Positions 1-16,216 are shown, counted from the stretch's first letter. The stretch: 19,270 nt of DNA from Zygnema cylindricum (GCA_037447655.1 JBBHKE010000693.1:84422-103691), one strand, 5' to 3'. A program made the numbers and translations. Notes: generated from the letters alone by a model not told the origin.

Positions 1-49
<49 letters not shown>

Positions 50-98
50 GGGAGTGAGGGAAGGAGGGAGGGAGGGACAGAGGGACGGTGGGAGGGAG
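1..98. repeat. Poly-G run and G/GA-rich repeat at window edge
   Basis: Positions 1-48 are an unbroken G run, followed by gggagg-type repeats to 98. The frame that would join exon A in phase 1 (codon starts 50, 53 and so on) is open over 50-98. This could be another Gly/Arg/Glu-rich exon ending at 98|gtgctt, but that donor is weak and simple sequence gives the same appearance. Confidence 0.5.
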
Positions 99-182
99 GT
101 GCTTTGATTAAAAATGAAATATAGTATGGTCTAGTTGAATTACGGGAAGATAAAGAGCATCTTGTGTTTGTGAATTTTGCAG

Positions 183-254
183 GTTTTCAGGAGCAAGGAA
201 GAGGTCGAGGTCGAGGGCATGGGGGAAGGAGGAGGGGAGGAAGAGGCGGTGGTG
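183..254 (+). CDS. RGG gene, exon A
   Basis: Acceptor ttttgcag|gt and donor ggtg|gtaagt. The 72-nt exon encodes FQEQGRGRGRGHGG followed by an Arg-rich and RGG stretch. A second acceptor at 189-190 (gttttcag) would shorten it by 8 nt. I prefer 183 because it keeps the phase-1 G|GT pattern of the next two exons. Confidence 0.65.
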
Positions 255-1932
255 GTAAGTTTTTCCCCTTTCTTGTTTTGGTTTTAGAATTAGGGCCCAA
301 TTAGACTTTTCCAGTCACTGTGGCTCAGAAAGTTATTTGTAACGAGATGACTCCTATTTCCACTTATCTTTTTGTCATTTTAAATTCGATGTAAACGTAA
401 AGAGAGCTTTAATTTTATGTAAAATTCGATGGAATTCATACCATGTTTTAAGCCTGTTATCAGGTCTGTTCGCAGTAGAGTTTTTTTTTTCTCACTTTAT
501 TGGTTTTTTCTTTTAGCAAAGGTTCTTCTATTCCTTTAGACGGTTTATAAGTGCCTTTACAGTAAACGATCTTTTAACGGTATTAACCTTGTCGAAGTCG
601 TGGAAGCAAATTGATCTAAAAGAATAAAATAACAGGAAAAAAACAAAAAAAAAAAAAAACACGGAAAAATAACATGTCAAACTTGGGTTGTTGATATGTT
701 GACTGTAGTGTGATGTCAGATTCGTCATTTCTCCTCAGTACCCCATTGTTGCTGAACTACGAGGGCCCTTCCCTCCTAGTTTTAAATCTCATATAAAATC
801 CTTTAATTCAGCCTAAAGGAAATATTTATGTACAAGTGTGATTAAGTTATTGGAGGAAGTAGAGCTGTAAACATAACAGATGTCTATGGTACTTTTTGCA
901 AAAATACTGACTGCTGAGTTAGAAATATAACAGGTATCTGAAGTTGAAGCATAACGTATTTATTATGTCGATTGTTTTTGTATGGGAATGCATTTTATGC
1001 TGATTGTTTTTGTATGAAAATGTACACGTTTTACGTTGATTTTTTTTGTATGGGAATTTATATTGACGGTTTTTTATGCGAATGTTTTTTTTGTTTACGT
1101 GGGTTCTTGTTTTTGTGTCCACCTATTACAATCACAAGTAGAATAAGACAATCAGAGGCAGAAAAGAAAATCAGAATTAAAAATAACAAATAGAATGAGA
1201 CAATTCCAGGTACAATTGTAGGTAGAAAAAAACAATCACATGTATACAGCACAATCACATGTAGAAAAGTCAAACGCGGGTATAAAGACAATTACAGGTA
1301 GAATAAGACAATTACAAATTGAATAAGACAATTACAAGTCGAATACGTCAATTCCAGGTATTATAAGACAATTATAGGTAGAGTTAGAACGATAACCAAT
1401 AGAATAAGACAATTACAAGTACAACAATCACTGGTAAAATAAGACATCACAGGTAGGATAATAACGTAATTACAAGTAGAATAAGATTATTGCAGGAATA
1501 ATTTATTATTAGTTCTTTTTTACTTCTGAGTAGCAGGTGGTGACTATCAGGAAGGGCAAGGGCAAGCTCCGGCTCCTGGATATATGAATGAGAGAAGGCA
1601 ATACGGAGGTCCACAGCCATATAGGGGGAGAGGGAGAGGAGGCCATTCGGGACACAGTCGAGGAGGGAGAGGAGGGGCTTTCCAGCAGGAGAGGGCTGAG
1701 GGAGGAGGAGGAGGAGGAGGAGGAGGACCCTTCGAGGGTGGAGCTGGTTGGCAAGCGCGAGGTGAGTTAACCTTATTTTATTTATTTATTTTCTGGTTTG
1801 TTTTTGTTTTTTTGTTTTCTTCTCTTTGGGTGATACAGCTTTGATCAAAGGGATGCGGTGTAACAAGGAGTGTCTGTGGGAGCATATCATACGTACATGT
1901 ACATATGCATTTATATACATAGGATATGCATG

Positions 1933-1996
<64 letters not shown>

Positions 1997-3551
1997 ATAT
2001 ATATATATATGTATATGTGTGTGTGTGTGTATATGTGTGTATGGAGATTATTATTTATTGCACATGCTTTACTTTGAAGAGCTGATCGAGCATTAAGAAT
2101 TAATAAAATAAGAATGTCTTTGTTGTATGATTTTGGTTCTGTACAGTTGTGACTAACCTTTCTATTTATAATTTATGACATAGATCAAATGTGCAAAAAC
2201 AATTGGAATCACTATATGTGGTAATTTCGTTCTATACACGTATCGTACTAAGAAAAGAAACAGTAAAAAAAAGAAAATATTTTTAAAAAACTGCATAATT
2301 TCCAATTGTTTATTATACTTTTGTAGGATTGTTTGAATGTTGGGGATCAGTATTTTTATGTGAAACAATGCATGTTTGGTGTTTGTTAAAGTTTTATCCA
2401 GATTGGAAGAAAGTCATGGAGGCTCGACAATTTGTATACATTTCATTCTGGACAAATTAGTTTTTTCATGTAACTATGTTTGTTGTTGTTAAAGTTTGTC
2501 TGTATTGGAAAAGGAGAAGTGTTGTTGGGTCAATTCTTGAGATTGTCCTGTTAATATTTGTATTCTTTCATTATTTCTTGGGAATTGGTGATTTTATGTC
2601 CGCGCTTCTGTTTTTTTTTCAATTATACTTGAGAATTAATGATTTTTATGTGAAAACAAAACTTATATTTGTTGTTTTGTTTAAGTGTGTCCTTATTGGA
2701 AGAAGAGGTGTTTATTCGAGGGAAGTGTTATGGGTCAACTTTTGAGATTATTGTTGTTTTACAGATTAATTAGTGATTTTTTATGTGAAAACAAAAGCCA
2801 TATATATTATATTTGGCGTTTGTTTAAGTTTGTCCCTATCAAAAGAAAATGTATTATATAAGAGGTGTGTAGCTGCACTAATCTCGAGGTTGTTGTGTTA
2901 GTATTTTGTATGTTTATGTGAAAACAAAATATATAATAAAAAATATATTTACTATGTGTTAACGTTTGTCCTTATCGAAAGGAAATATATGAAGTCGAAG
3001 TAGTGTTGTTGGACCAATTTGTATTTTTATGTGAAAACAAAAGCTAAACCAAAAGATATATTTAGTGTTTGTTAAATTTTGTCCTTATCGAAAGAAAATG
3101 TCTTTTGTTAAAAAAGTGTCGTTGGACCAATTCCAATATTGTTCCATCAATAATTTGTATTTTTAAGGGGAATATAAAAATACATGTTATATTCGTTGGT
3201 TGTTAAAAAAAATTGTCCGTATCGGAAGAAGACGTGTTACATGGGGAAAATGCAGGTCGGGGGCGAGGGGAGGGAGGAGGAGGTGGAGGAGGGAGAGGAC
3301 GAGGGAGAGGAAGGATGGGCTTCAGACAGCCCCGAGACGGTCCTACAAGAGAACCAGCTCCCGAGACGGTCCTACAAGAGACAAACTTCGACCAAAATGA
3401 ACTCAATTCTGGGGAAGGAGAAGGAGAGGGAGTGGTAGGAGGAGTAGGGGGAGGAGGAGTGGGAGTAGGGGGAGGAGGAGGGGGAGGAGGAGGAAGAGGA
3501 GGAGGAGGAGGAGCAGTGATGAATGAGGTCGAGGGAGGAGGGAATTCTTAG
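183..3551 (+). CDS. Gly/Arg-rich (RGG-box) protein, 3' part of gene, three exons, 5' end outside window
   Basis: I assembled this gene from three exons: 183-254, 1537-1761 and 3256-3551 (TAG at 3549-3551). Each internal border is AG|GT at the acceptor or a good donor (gtaagt, gtgagt), and one frame stays open through all three. Both introns are phase 1 and split a Gly codon (G|GT). The roughly 196 residues seen are low complexity: RGRGRG and RGG clusters in every exon, a short QEGQGQAPAPGY segment, a poly-Gly stretch in exon B, and a poly-Gly tail in exon C ending in NS. RGG/GAR domains of this kind usually bind RNA, drive RNP assembly and are arginine-methylated; that is family knowledge, not shown here. 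No folded domain lies in the window, so the protein cannot be named; a helicase, Argonaute, LSM14-type or fibrillarin-type protein are all possible. The upstream exons lie before position 1, or partly in 49-98. Confidence 0.75.
255..1536 (+). other. Intron 1 of RGG gene, with two tandem arrays
   Basis: GT-AG intron (gtaagt...tagcag). It contains three loose copies of a 40-50 bp T-rich unit (attgtttttgtatgggaat type) at about 965-1090. A minisatellite of about 20 bp with unit like acaattacaggtagaataag follows at about 1128-1495. The T-rich tract after 480 and the A run at 640-659 are simple sequence. No gene was seen inside. Confidence 0.65.
1128..1500. repeat. Minisatellite, ~20-bp unit containing CAGGTA
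   Basis: Some 15-18 diverged units read (gaataagacaattaca)(agg/agt)ta. Many carry cAGGTA, which resembles an exon-exon junction. The array ends about 40 bp before the true acceptor at 1535-1536. Confidence 0.8.
1537..1761 (+). CDS. RGG gene, exon B
   Basis: Acceptor tagcag|gt and donor cgag|gtgagt. The 225-nt symmetric phase-1 exon stays in frame with exons A and C. It encodes GDYQEGQGQAPAPGY, then RGRGRGGHSGHSRGGRGG, then nine Gly codons (mostly gga) and a PFEGGAGWQAR end. Confidence 0.75.
1934..2042. repeat. (AT)n then (GT)n microsatellite
   Basis: Nearly pure AT from about 1934 to 1992, then interrupted ATGT and GTGTGT to 2042. It lies in intron 2 of the RGG gene and produces spurious YIYIYI reading frames. 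Confidence 0.95.
2330..3230. repeat. Diverged tandem repeat of ~110-140 bp filling the 3' half of RGG intron 2
   Basis: About seven loose units carry, in order, tttttatgtgaaaacaaaa, a gtttgttaaagtttgtcc(t/g)tat(c/t)g(a/g)aag box and a gtgttgttgga(c/t)caatt box. The last unit (tgtccgtatcggaagaagacg, about 3214-3234) runs up to about 20 bp before the acceptor of exon C, so the splice-site region is itself part of the array. Confidence 0.75.
3256..3551 (+). CDS. RGG gene, terminal exon C
   Basis: Acceptor aaaatgcag|gt. The exon encodes RGRGEGG and RGRGRGR clusters, a less repetitive middle (MGFRQPRDGPTREP and ETNFDQNELNSG), a long Gly/Val/Glu tail and stop TAG at 3549-3551. The coding segment gagacggtcctacaagag occurs twice within 3330-3382, read in two different frames: an internal tandem duplication that shifts frame. 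Confidence 0.75.
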
Positions 3552-4020
3552 ATTTGTCGAGGAGTAATGTGCTAGAAGGGACTGAAGTTTCGAAGAAAAG
3601 GGAGAGAGAGAGAGAGGGAGAGGGGGAGAGAGAGAGGAAGGGGGAGGAGTGAAGGGGGGGAGAGAAAGATTTCTCGGGATGGACTGGGACTATCATGGAC
3701 AGCGATAGAGAAGACCTGAAGGGAGGGGGGGGGGGGGAGAGAGAGGTAAGGGTAATGGAAATTGGAATGGAGGAATTGAGAATTGGAAATGGAAATGAAA
3801 AGGAATGGGAAAGAAAAGTGATAAAGAAAAAATCTTTTTTTTTCTTTTTTTCCTTCGTTTGTTTTTATTTTCTATTATTTCATTTCTTTCCGTTTCTTTT
3901 TCGGTTTATCGTTTCTTTTTCGGTTTATCGTTTCTTTTGTTTCCATGTTCTCAGATGGTTATACTGTCGTAAAATTGTTATTTAATTTTATTTAATTTTT
4001 CAGTACGAGAGTGACTCGTT
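3552..4020. other. RGG gene 3' flank: GA-rich tract, then T-rich repeats
   Basis: 3590-3800 is purine-rich (GAGAGA, a G run near 3722-3737, then ggaaatggaa repeats). 3835-3945 is T-rich and holds a roughly 20-bp tandem unit tttctttttcggtttatcg. No ORF here looks genuine. The first part is probably the 3' UTR of the RGG gene. No poly(A) site could be fixed. Confidence 0.6.
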
Positions 4021-4206
4021 GTTGTAGTATTAAAAAAAAACACATGTTTACCTTTTTTTACTTTTGTTTGATGATCAAATAGTTGATGTCAATTTAGAGA
4101 CTTTAGAACGTCTGTTTACTTGTTTTACGAGTGTCGAAGTCTTGACGGTGAAAGGATGAATGATATTTTCGAGGATATAAATCTCAATTTTTTAAGTGGC
4201 GAAAAA

Positions 4207-4243
4207 AAACATTAACACTAATAGCGGTACAAGGTGTAGTTCC
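4207..4243. mobile_element. Isolated MITE-type terminus
   Basis: The stretch aacattaacactaatagcg followed by caaggtg|ta is the reverse complement of the inverted-repeat end seen at 6704 and 7537. No matching left end was found close by, so this is probably a remnant. Confidence 0.5.
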
Positions 4244-4434
4244 CAATGTCGAAGATATGTGGTCGCCACTGATTTATACAGTATATAGTGTATTCACATG
4301 AAGACGATAATAATGATCAAAAAAATGTGATAAAACACATGACCACAAACAAGAGCTATCAGTCAAAGACGAGGAGTGAATAAAATTTTCAATTTGTAGA
4401 GAATGAATAGTTTGGGACAAGAATATAGAGTTAT

Positions 4435-4570
4435 AGGATTACAAATTTAATAAGAGAATTACAGTTACAGAACTATAAAATCATAGAATTGCAGAATCGT
4501 AGAATTACAGAATTACGAAATTATAGAATTACAGAATTATAGAATTATACAAGTCTAGAATCATAGAAGT
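4435..4570. repeat. Minisatellite, agaattacagaattat-type
   Basis: Tandem 8-16 bp units (agaattacag, agaattatag) in intergenic DNA. Confidence 0.85.
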
Positions 4571-4594
4571 TTGTGGATACTTGTCCTATTTTTG

Positions 4595-4722
4595 ATTGGA
4601 GAATGTCAATCAGAAGGTGAGGATGTTACATTTCGATGGCAACCGTCGGATCAACTATCTGATAAATGCGCAGGGAGAAAAGATGTTTTGAGTTAGAAAA
4701 AAAAACATTAACAGTCATAGCG
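4595..4722. mobile_element. Truncated copy of the 7537-7759 MITE
   Basis: This stretch aligns by eye with the right half of the element at 7537-7759. Shared blocks include gcaaccgtc(g/t)gatc, ggagaaaa and aacatt-aac--atagcg. The left half and the outermost bases of the right end (CGGTGTA) are missing. Confidence 0.55.
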
Positions 4723-5229
4723 TTTCTTTTGTTCTTTTCTATTCATTTACCTTCCGTTGTTTCGTTCTTTCCAGGATATGAATTTCACTTTTGTGGCATC
4801 TTTTTTTGTATCCCTTTTTGTGTCAGTTTATTATCTTAGTGCTCCCCTTTGTTCACTTTTACGAGTCTTAGTTAAAACAAATCCTTAGGATTACGAAAGG
4901 ATTCCCTCCTTCTCTTCTCCCTTCACAATGTCACATCACGATATATTACGTGACATTTTTGGCATGTTCATCATTACCGCTGTGTGTTTTTAGAGACAAT
5001 TTTGTGCTTTTAATGAAGATTGTTTTTTAATCTCCTATTACCGTTTGTTCCCGGTCTCCCTTAGAGTGCTCCCCTGGACTTGAGAGATTTACATCTTTTA
5101 GTGGTACTGGAGTTATATGTAGGGTTTGGTTGGATAGTTCTTTTTTGGTTGGATAGTTTATTTGGTAGGATTGTTTTTTTTTAGCTTGGATAACTTTTTT
5201 TGGTTGGGTAGGTTTTTTGTGGATGCAAT
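4723..5229. other. Intergenic, no gene seen
   Basis: T-rich unique sequence with short ggttggatag repeats near 5127-5215. No reading frame on either strand resembles a known family or sits within convincing splice signals. Confidence 0.5.
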
Positions 5230-5299
5230 ATTTTGTTGTTGGTTTTTTGCTTCTTGTTATTTTCGGCATCCTTCATTTCTTCGCCCTTTTCTATGCGTC

Positions 5300-5610
5300 A
5301 GTTTTTCCGTTGTGGTTTTTGTTTCAGTTGGCTTCTGTTTATTTTCATTTTTTCAGTTTGTATTGGCTTTTTGATTTTTTTTTCCCGTGTACTTTAAGTG
5401 GTTTACCATCGTACTTTTTTAATAAAAAATGGTGTTTATTATTTATTATTATTTTATTATTTGGTAGTATTCACAAGATTTATTGAAACTGTGCGATGGT
5501 AAACCATTTGAAGTACAAAAGGACAAAAAAGGAAAAAGGAAACAACAAAATGAAACTGAAAAACAAGCATAAAAATTGAAAACAAACTGAAAACGAAAAG
5601 CGATGTGGAG
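5300..5610. repeat. Large imperfect inverted repeat (fold-back)
   Basis: A core arm gtggtttaccatcgtac (about 5398-5414) is matched in reverse complement by gcgatggtaaaccatttgaagtaca (about 5493-5517). The outer T-rich left flank (ttttcagttg...tttcattttttcag) pairs loosely with the A-rich right flank (ctgaaaaac...aaactgaaaac). The arms reach about 100 bp around a loop of about 75 bp. A related ggtttaccat segment lies at about 16420-16430. Confidence 0.55.
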
Positions 5611-5995
5611 GAAACCGAATGAGGAAAAAACATAATTATTATAATGCATGTCAATTTCGTCCTTCATCACCACGTTTTCCTATGTTATTTTCTATTCGAT
5701 TTTCTATATTATTGTCTTTGGTAATTTCTATGATATTTTCTATGTTCTCGGACCTCCAATTTCATTCATGGGTCCTCGGTAGAATTTTGCATCGTCGTCG
5801 CCTCTCCCCTCTCCCTCTAACACTACCACTTTTATCTCACATTTTTTAGAATGAGGCACGACAAAACTGGTATGAAATGAAAGATATTTGAAAAATAATT
5901 CTTTTGACTACCTTTATGTATATTTTTATGGCAAGTAGAGCGAAAAAGTTGAGAAAACGAAATCGGGTATCCATGGCTGAAAGTTCTTGAATCTG

Positions 5996-6021
5996 TGACG
6001 TCACAATTGAGCGTGACGTCA
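5996..6021. promoter_or_regulatory. Twin TGACGTCA palindromes
   Basis: Two perfect TGACGTCA sites at 5996-6003 and 6014-6021, each inside gTGACGTCAcaa, 18 bp apart. This is the CRE/ACGT-core site bound by bZIP factors in animals and plants. It lies about 3 kb upstream of the kinase start with no gene next to it, so a regulatory role is only a possibility. Confidence 0.3.
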
Positions 6022-6596
6022 CAATATTTCAAAACCCTAAACATCTGCCATGCCACAAAATTACAAAAATGTAGACGTCTACAACTGTCGCTGTTTTTGT
6101 TGGCGTCCCCAATTTCGTAGTCGTCGTCAACCGTCACAAAGTTGTACCTACGTCTACAACCGTCACATTTCAAAGTTTCGATTTCATTTTCGCACATAGG
6201 GACGCTTTTCAAAGTAGTACGGAACACTTCACTACAGTCCAAAATACTTTTTCAAAGTATCCCTTACATGGGGACGTACCCTAAGTTGAAATCCAACATG
6301 TGCTCTTACCGTGAAGCTCACGTAACGACAGAAAGTAATAGTGCGCAACACTTTTATTTACATGTGGTTACCGCAGTTTTGTTACCGTAAACATTCGCCG
6401 GCCGTGTGAATTGCTGATTTTATTATGACGGTCGACGTTCGCAAGCGCGACAAAATTTTAATTTTAAGCGGTTGAAACAATATTTTGAAAGTCAAACTGT
6501 CCAACCGATTGACCGTCAAATTTAGACTCAACGGTACTTTCTTTGTACGAATAGGTACTTTAAACGTACAATTTTTGACAAAATGACGTAAGTGAT

Positions 6597-6750
6597 TGTG
6601 CGCAACCAAAAAAGTCATTGCCATGATCAATTCCCATAAGAAAAATGAGCTTATGGTACATTTCCCATAAGAAAAATGAGCTTATGGTACATCGAATGGT
6701 ACAGTACACCGTGTATCGCTATTAGTGTTAATATTGTTTTCGCCCCTTAA
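6597..6750. repeat. Direct repeat copy A (154 bp, contains a 31-bp tandem duplication)
   Basis: The sequence from tgtgcgcaacc to cgccccttaa recurs at 7461-7583 with a single base change seen (agtcattg versus agtaattg). Copy A has one extra 31-bp unit (tttcccataagaaaaatgag..., repeated at about 6629-6690), which accounts for the length difference of 31. The last 47 bp include a MITE end beginning at 6704. Confidence 0.9.
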
Positions 6751-7460
6751 GGCTGCGGCCCCATGTAGTTGTAACTTAGCGTACTTACTTTGTATTTTAG
6801 CGCGGATCCGGCGGACCCGGATTTCAAGTGTCTCTATGTGTTCATTCGAAATTATTACTTAAGTTTGTGACAATTGTATACGTCGACGACGCCCGTGACG
6901 GCTGTCACCGTGTACAATTTGTGATGACGCACCATATTTTCTTGAAACTTTTTGAAGCGTCGCAAGACACATCGTAAATTTTGAAACGATTTGCGGATTT
7001 GGTATGTCGCATGTCTTTGCGAGACATCGTTGACGTACAGCCTTGCACCCGTGGCTGTGCAAAATGCCTTGACGTAAACCTCTCCCGTCCGGCCGCCATT
7101 ACTTCGCAGATTTTTCACGTTCGCAGACTTTTCAACTTTGCGTGAAATGACACTGCAACGTCGAGACCCCTGCAAAAAAAAACCGTACAACATGCAAGCC
7201 GACAAAAACAAACAAACCCTGTACTTTTTTTCGTCGTCAAAACTTCTAAAATCTTTTCACACGTGGGAATATATTTTCAGATTGGTGTAGACGGATTTGC
7301 TTAGCTTAAAACACAAACCCCCTAAAAGTACTGAAATGTACGAAAATGTACGGTTACATAGTCAGGTACGCATTTAATAACATTTTTTTCATCGTTGAAT
7401 GCGTATCGTGCGTAGTATTCGCGCGTTCGTTTCGTGCGTATTATGCGCACGGGACAACTA
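6751..7460. other. 710-bp spacer between direct repeats, no recognised gene
   Basis: Less AT-biased than its surroundings and rich in cg dinucleotides, with GTAC-rich stretches near 7326-7370. The longest open frame is on the minus strand at 6855-7211, with no recognisable domain. It may be the inside of a mobile element or simply unique DNA. Confidence 0.4.
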
Positions 7461-7583
7461 TGTGCGCAACCAAAAAAGTAATTGCCATGATCAATTCCCA
7501 TAAGAAAAATGAGCTTATGGTACATCGAATGGTACAGTACACCGTGTATCGCTATTAGTGTTAATATTGTTTTCGCCCCTTAA
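7461..7583. repeat. Direct repeat copy B (123 bp)
   Basis: Near-identical to 6597-6750 but with one copy of the 31-bp unit. Its end overlaps the left terminus of the complete MITE at 7537-7759. Confidence 0.9.
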
Positions 7584-7759
7584 TTCATCTTTTCTACGTA
7601 CACACGTGTCCGAATTTCAATTTGAGAACGCCAATCGGAGGCTGAGAATCTTACCTTTCAATCGCAACCGTCTGATCCACAATCGGACATGAGTGTACGG
7701 AGAAAAAATATTTTAAGAGAAGAAAATAACATTTACTCTAATAGCGATTCACGGTGTAC
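7537..7759. mobile_element. MITE-like element, 38-bp terminal inverted repeats
   Basis: The left arm 7537-7574 (gtacaccgtgtatcgctatt...) and the reverse complement of 7722-7759 (gtacaccgtgaatcgctatt...) agree at 33 of 38 positions by eye. The element has no coding capacity. If the termini are CACCG...CGGTG, both sides abut the dinucleotide TA, which would fit a TA target duplication as made by Tc1/mariner-type transposases. The transposase assignment is inference. Confidence 0.75.
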
Positions 7760-7902
7760 CTTAAGTGACCGTACCGTCTAGGTCTATGTATAAGAATAGT
7801 ATCGGCTTGCTGGGTTACTAATCGATACGGAAAGCCACACTAAAACTACGGCAGGAGACAGAGGTCACAAAAGGAAAAAAATCAACAATCCGAATCCGAC
7901 AT

Positions 7903-8110
7903 TTTTTTTTTTTACCGGGCTTAGCCGGCCGGTTATTTTTTTTAATCACCCGGCCGAATCCGGCCGGCCCCCAATATTTGGCACCCGAATCGGTTCCGGA
8001 TCCAGCGCCGCCGTCCAGGTACGAATAGGGTACGGATAATGCACGGATCTGCTACGAATAGGGTACGGATTAACGTACGGATTCGGCTACCCGATTGTGA
8101 ACCTCTGGCA
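7903..8110. other. GC-rich patch with CCGGCCGG palindromes and a tacgaatagggtacggat tandem
   Basis: Two self-complementary blocks (ccgggcttagccggccgg and cccggccgaatccggccgg) lie at 7915-7972. A repeated tacgaatagggtacgga follows at 8021 and 8053. The composition differs sharply from the flanks and suggests an inserted element, but no termini were found. Confidence 0.4.
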
Positions 8111-8455
8111 GGAGGTAAAACTACGAAACGACGTCGACAGGAAAAGGAAAACTCAAATGCCACGAAATGGATGGTCAGGATCTCTTCCGCAAATTATGGA
8201 GGCGACGATCGTCTTTTGTTTTCGATTGAGATTGTTGAATGGACTCATGACACGTGGCAAATGTGCGTTTCAGTGCGACGTTGTTTGAAGGCTCTCAAAA
8301 GTCAAAGTCAAAGCATACCAGAAAAGTATAATACAAAAAAAAACCAAACGGTTCTTCATTTTCTAGTTTTCAGTTTTGTCTCTCTCATCATTTTTTTAAA
8401 GTTTTTTCCATTTTTCGTTTGGAAATATCCACCCGAATAAGTTTTTTTTTTCTAT
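8111..8455. other. Unassigned stretch of more balanced composition
   Basis: Two overlapping plus-strand frames are open over about 8039-8440, one with a charged mid-section (KRRRQEKENSN) and a hydrophobic end. I recognise no domain and see no splice signal linking it to the kinase exons. It may be upstream regulatory DNA or repeat-derived. Confidence 0.3.
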
Positions 8456-8660
8456 TATGCTGCAGTAAAAAGTAAGCTACAGTAGAAATCAAGTTACAAG
8501 GAAAATAAGTTACAATAAAATTTTAAGTTACAATAAAAACTTTTCTACCCTAAAAACTAAGTTACTAAACAATAAAAAGTTAAAAACTAAGTTGCTAAAC
8601 CCTAGAAAAAAATATGAAGTTACAATAAAACTAAGTTAATCATAAAAACTCAGTTAGCGC
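8456..8660. repeat. Minisatellite, aagttacaataaaa-type
   Basis: About ten diverged 15-22 bp units of (ta)agttacaataaaa, lying upstream of the kinase start. Confidence 0.8.
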
Positions 8661-8763
8661 ATATGTTTTAACCTTTTTTTTTTTTTTTCTCTCTTACTTT
8701 TATTCTTTTTGAATTTTTCATGTTTTCTTCTCAAGTTTCCATGGTCTATTTGATTGTTGAGAA

Positions 8764-9022
8764 CCTCCCTCCCTCCCCCCTCCCCCTCCCTCCCTCCCTC
8801 CCTCCCCCCCTCCCTCCTCCTCCCTCCCTCCTCCATCTCCCTCCCCTCTTTCTCCTCCTCTCTTTCCTCCTCCTCTCATATTTTGTCTCTCCCTCTCCCT
8901 CTCTCTCCCTCTCTTTCTCCCTCTCCCTCTCTTTCTCCCTCTCCCTCTCTTTCTCCCTCTCCCTCTCTTTCTCACTCTCCCTCTCACTCCTTTACCTCTT
9001 TCTCTCCCTCTCCCTCTTTTGA
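8764..9022 (+). repeat. CT-rich tract just upstream of the kinase start codon
   Basis: Almost pure pyrimidine on the plus strand: ctccctcc units, then ctcctcctc, then ctctccctctttctcc units, broken only at about 8879-8885. It ends 25 bp before the ATG at 9048. It could be 5' UTR, promoter Y-patch-like DNA or the end of a 5' UTR intron (tctttTGAAG|gt would be a weak acceptor). Mirror-symmetric purine/pyrimidine tracts can form triplex DNA; that is general knowledge. Confidence 0.85.
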
Positions 9023-9047
9023 AGGTTGTCTTTTTGAAGCTGTAAAA

Positions 9048-16160
<7,113 letters not shown>

Positions 16161-16216
16161 CGTGGAAAATAGTAGATTTCCGGGTATTAAATCTGATTTT
16201 ACATGAATGATTAAAA

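Noticed and set aside
1128-1500. CRISPR-like array
   Set aside because: The units are contiguous, diverged, have no unique spacers and lie inside a eukaryotic intron.
1826-2085. Two overlapping plus-strand frames of YIYIYI type
   Set aside because: They translate an (AT)n microsatellite inside RGG intron 2.
3403-3696. Minus-strand Leu/Ser/Pro-rich frame
   Set aside because: Antisense shadow of the Gly-rich exon C and the GA-rich 3' flank.
5832-6242. 136-codon minus-strand frame
   Set aside because: No recognisable domain, no regular composition and no splice context. The length is possible by chance in DNA with few in-frame stops, though a repeat-encoded fragment cannot be excluded.
6855-7211. 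118-codon minus-strand frame in the spacer between direct repeats
   Set aside because: I recognise no transposase, reverse transcriptase or other motif. Two other minus-strand frames overlap it, suggesting a stop-poor stretch and not a gene.
6597-7583. LTR retrotransposon bounded by the direct repeats
   Set aside because: The repeats start TG but do not end CA, the interior is only 710 bp, and no primer-binding site, gag or pol was seen.
8039-8440. 133-codon plus-strand frame as an upstream exon of the kinase
   Set aside because: It starts in a GC-rich repeat patch and ends in a T-rich tract. The kinase already starts well at 9048, and no donor-acceptor pair joins them in frame.
8654-8987. 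Minus-strand Arg/Gly/Glu-rich frames
   Set aside because: Antisense of the CT tract; no splice signals or family resemblance.
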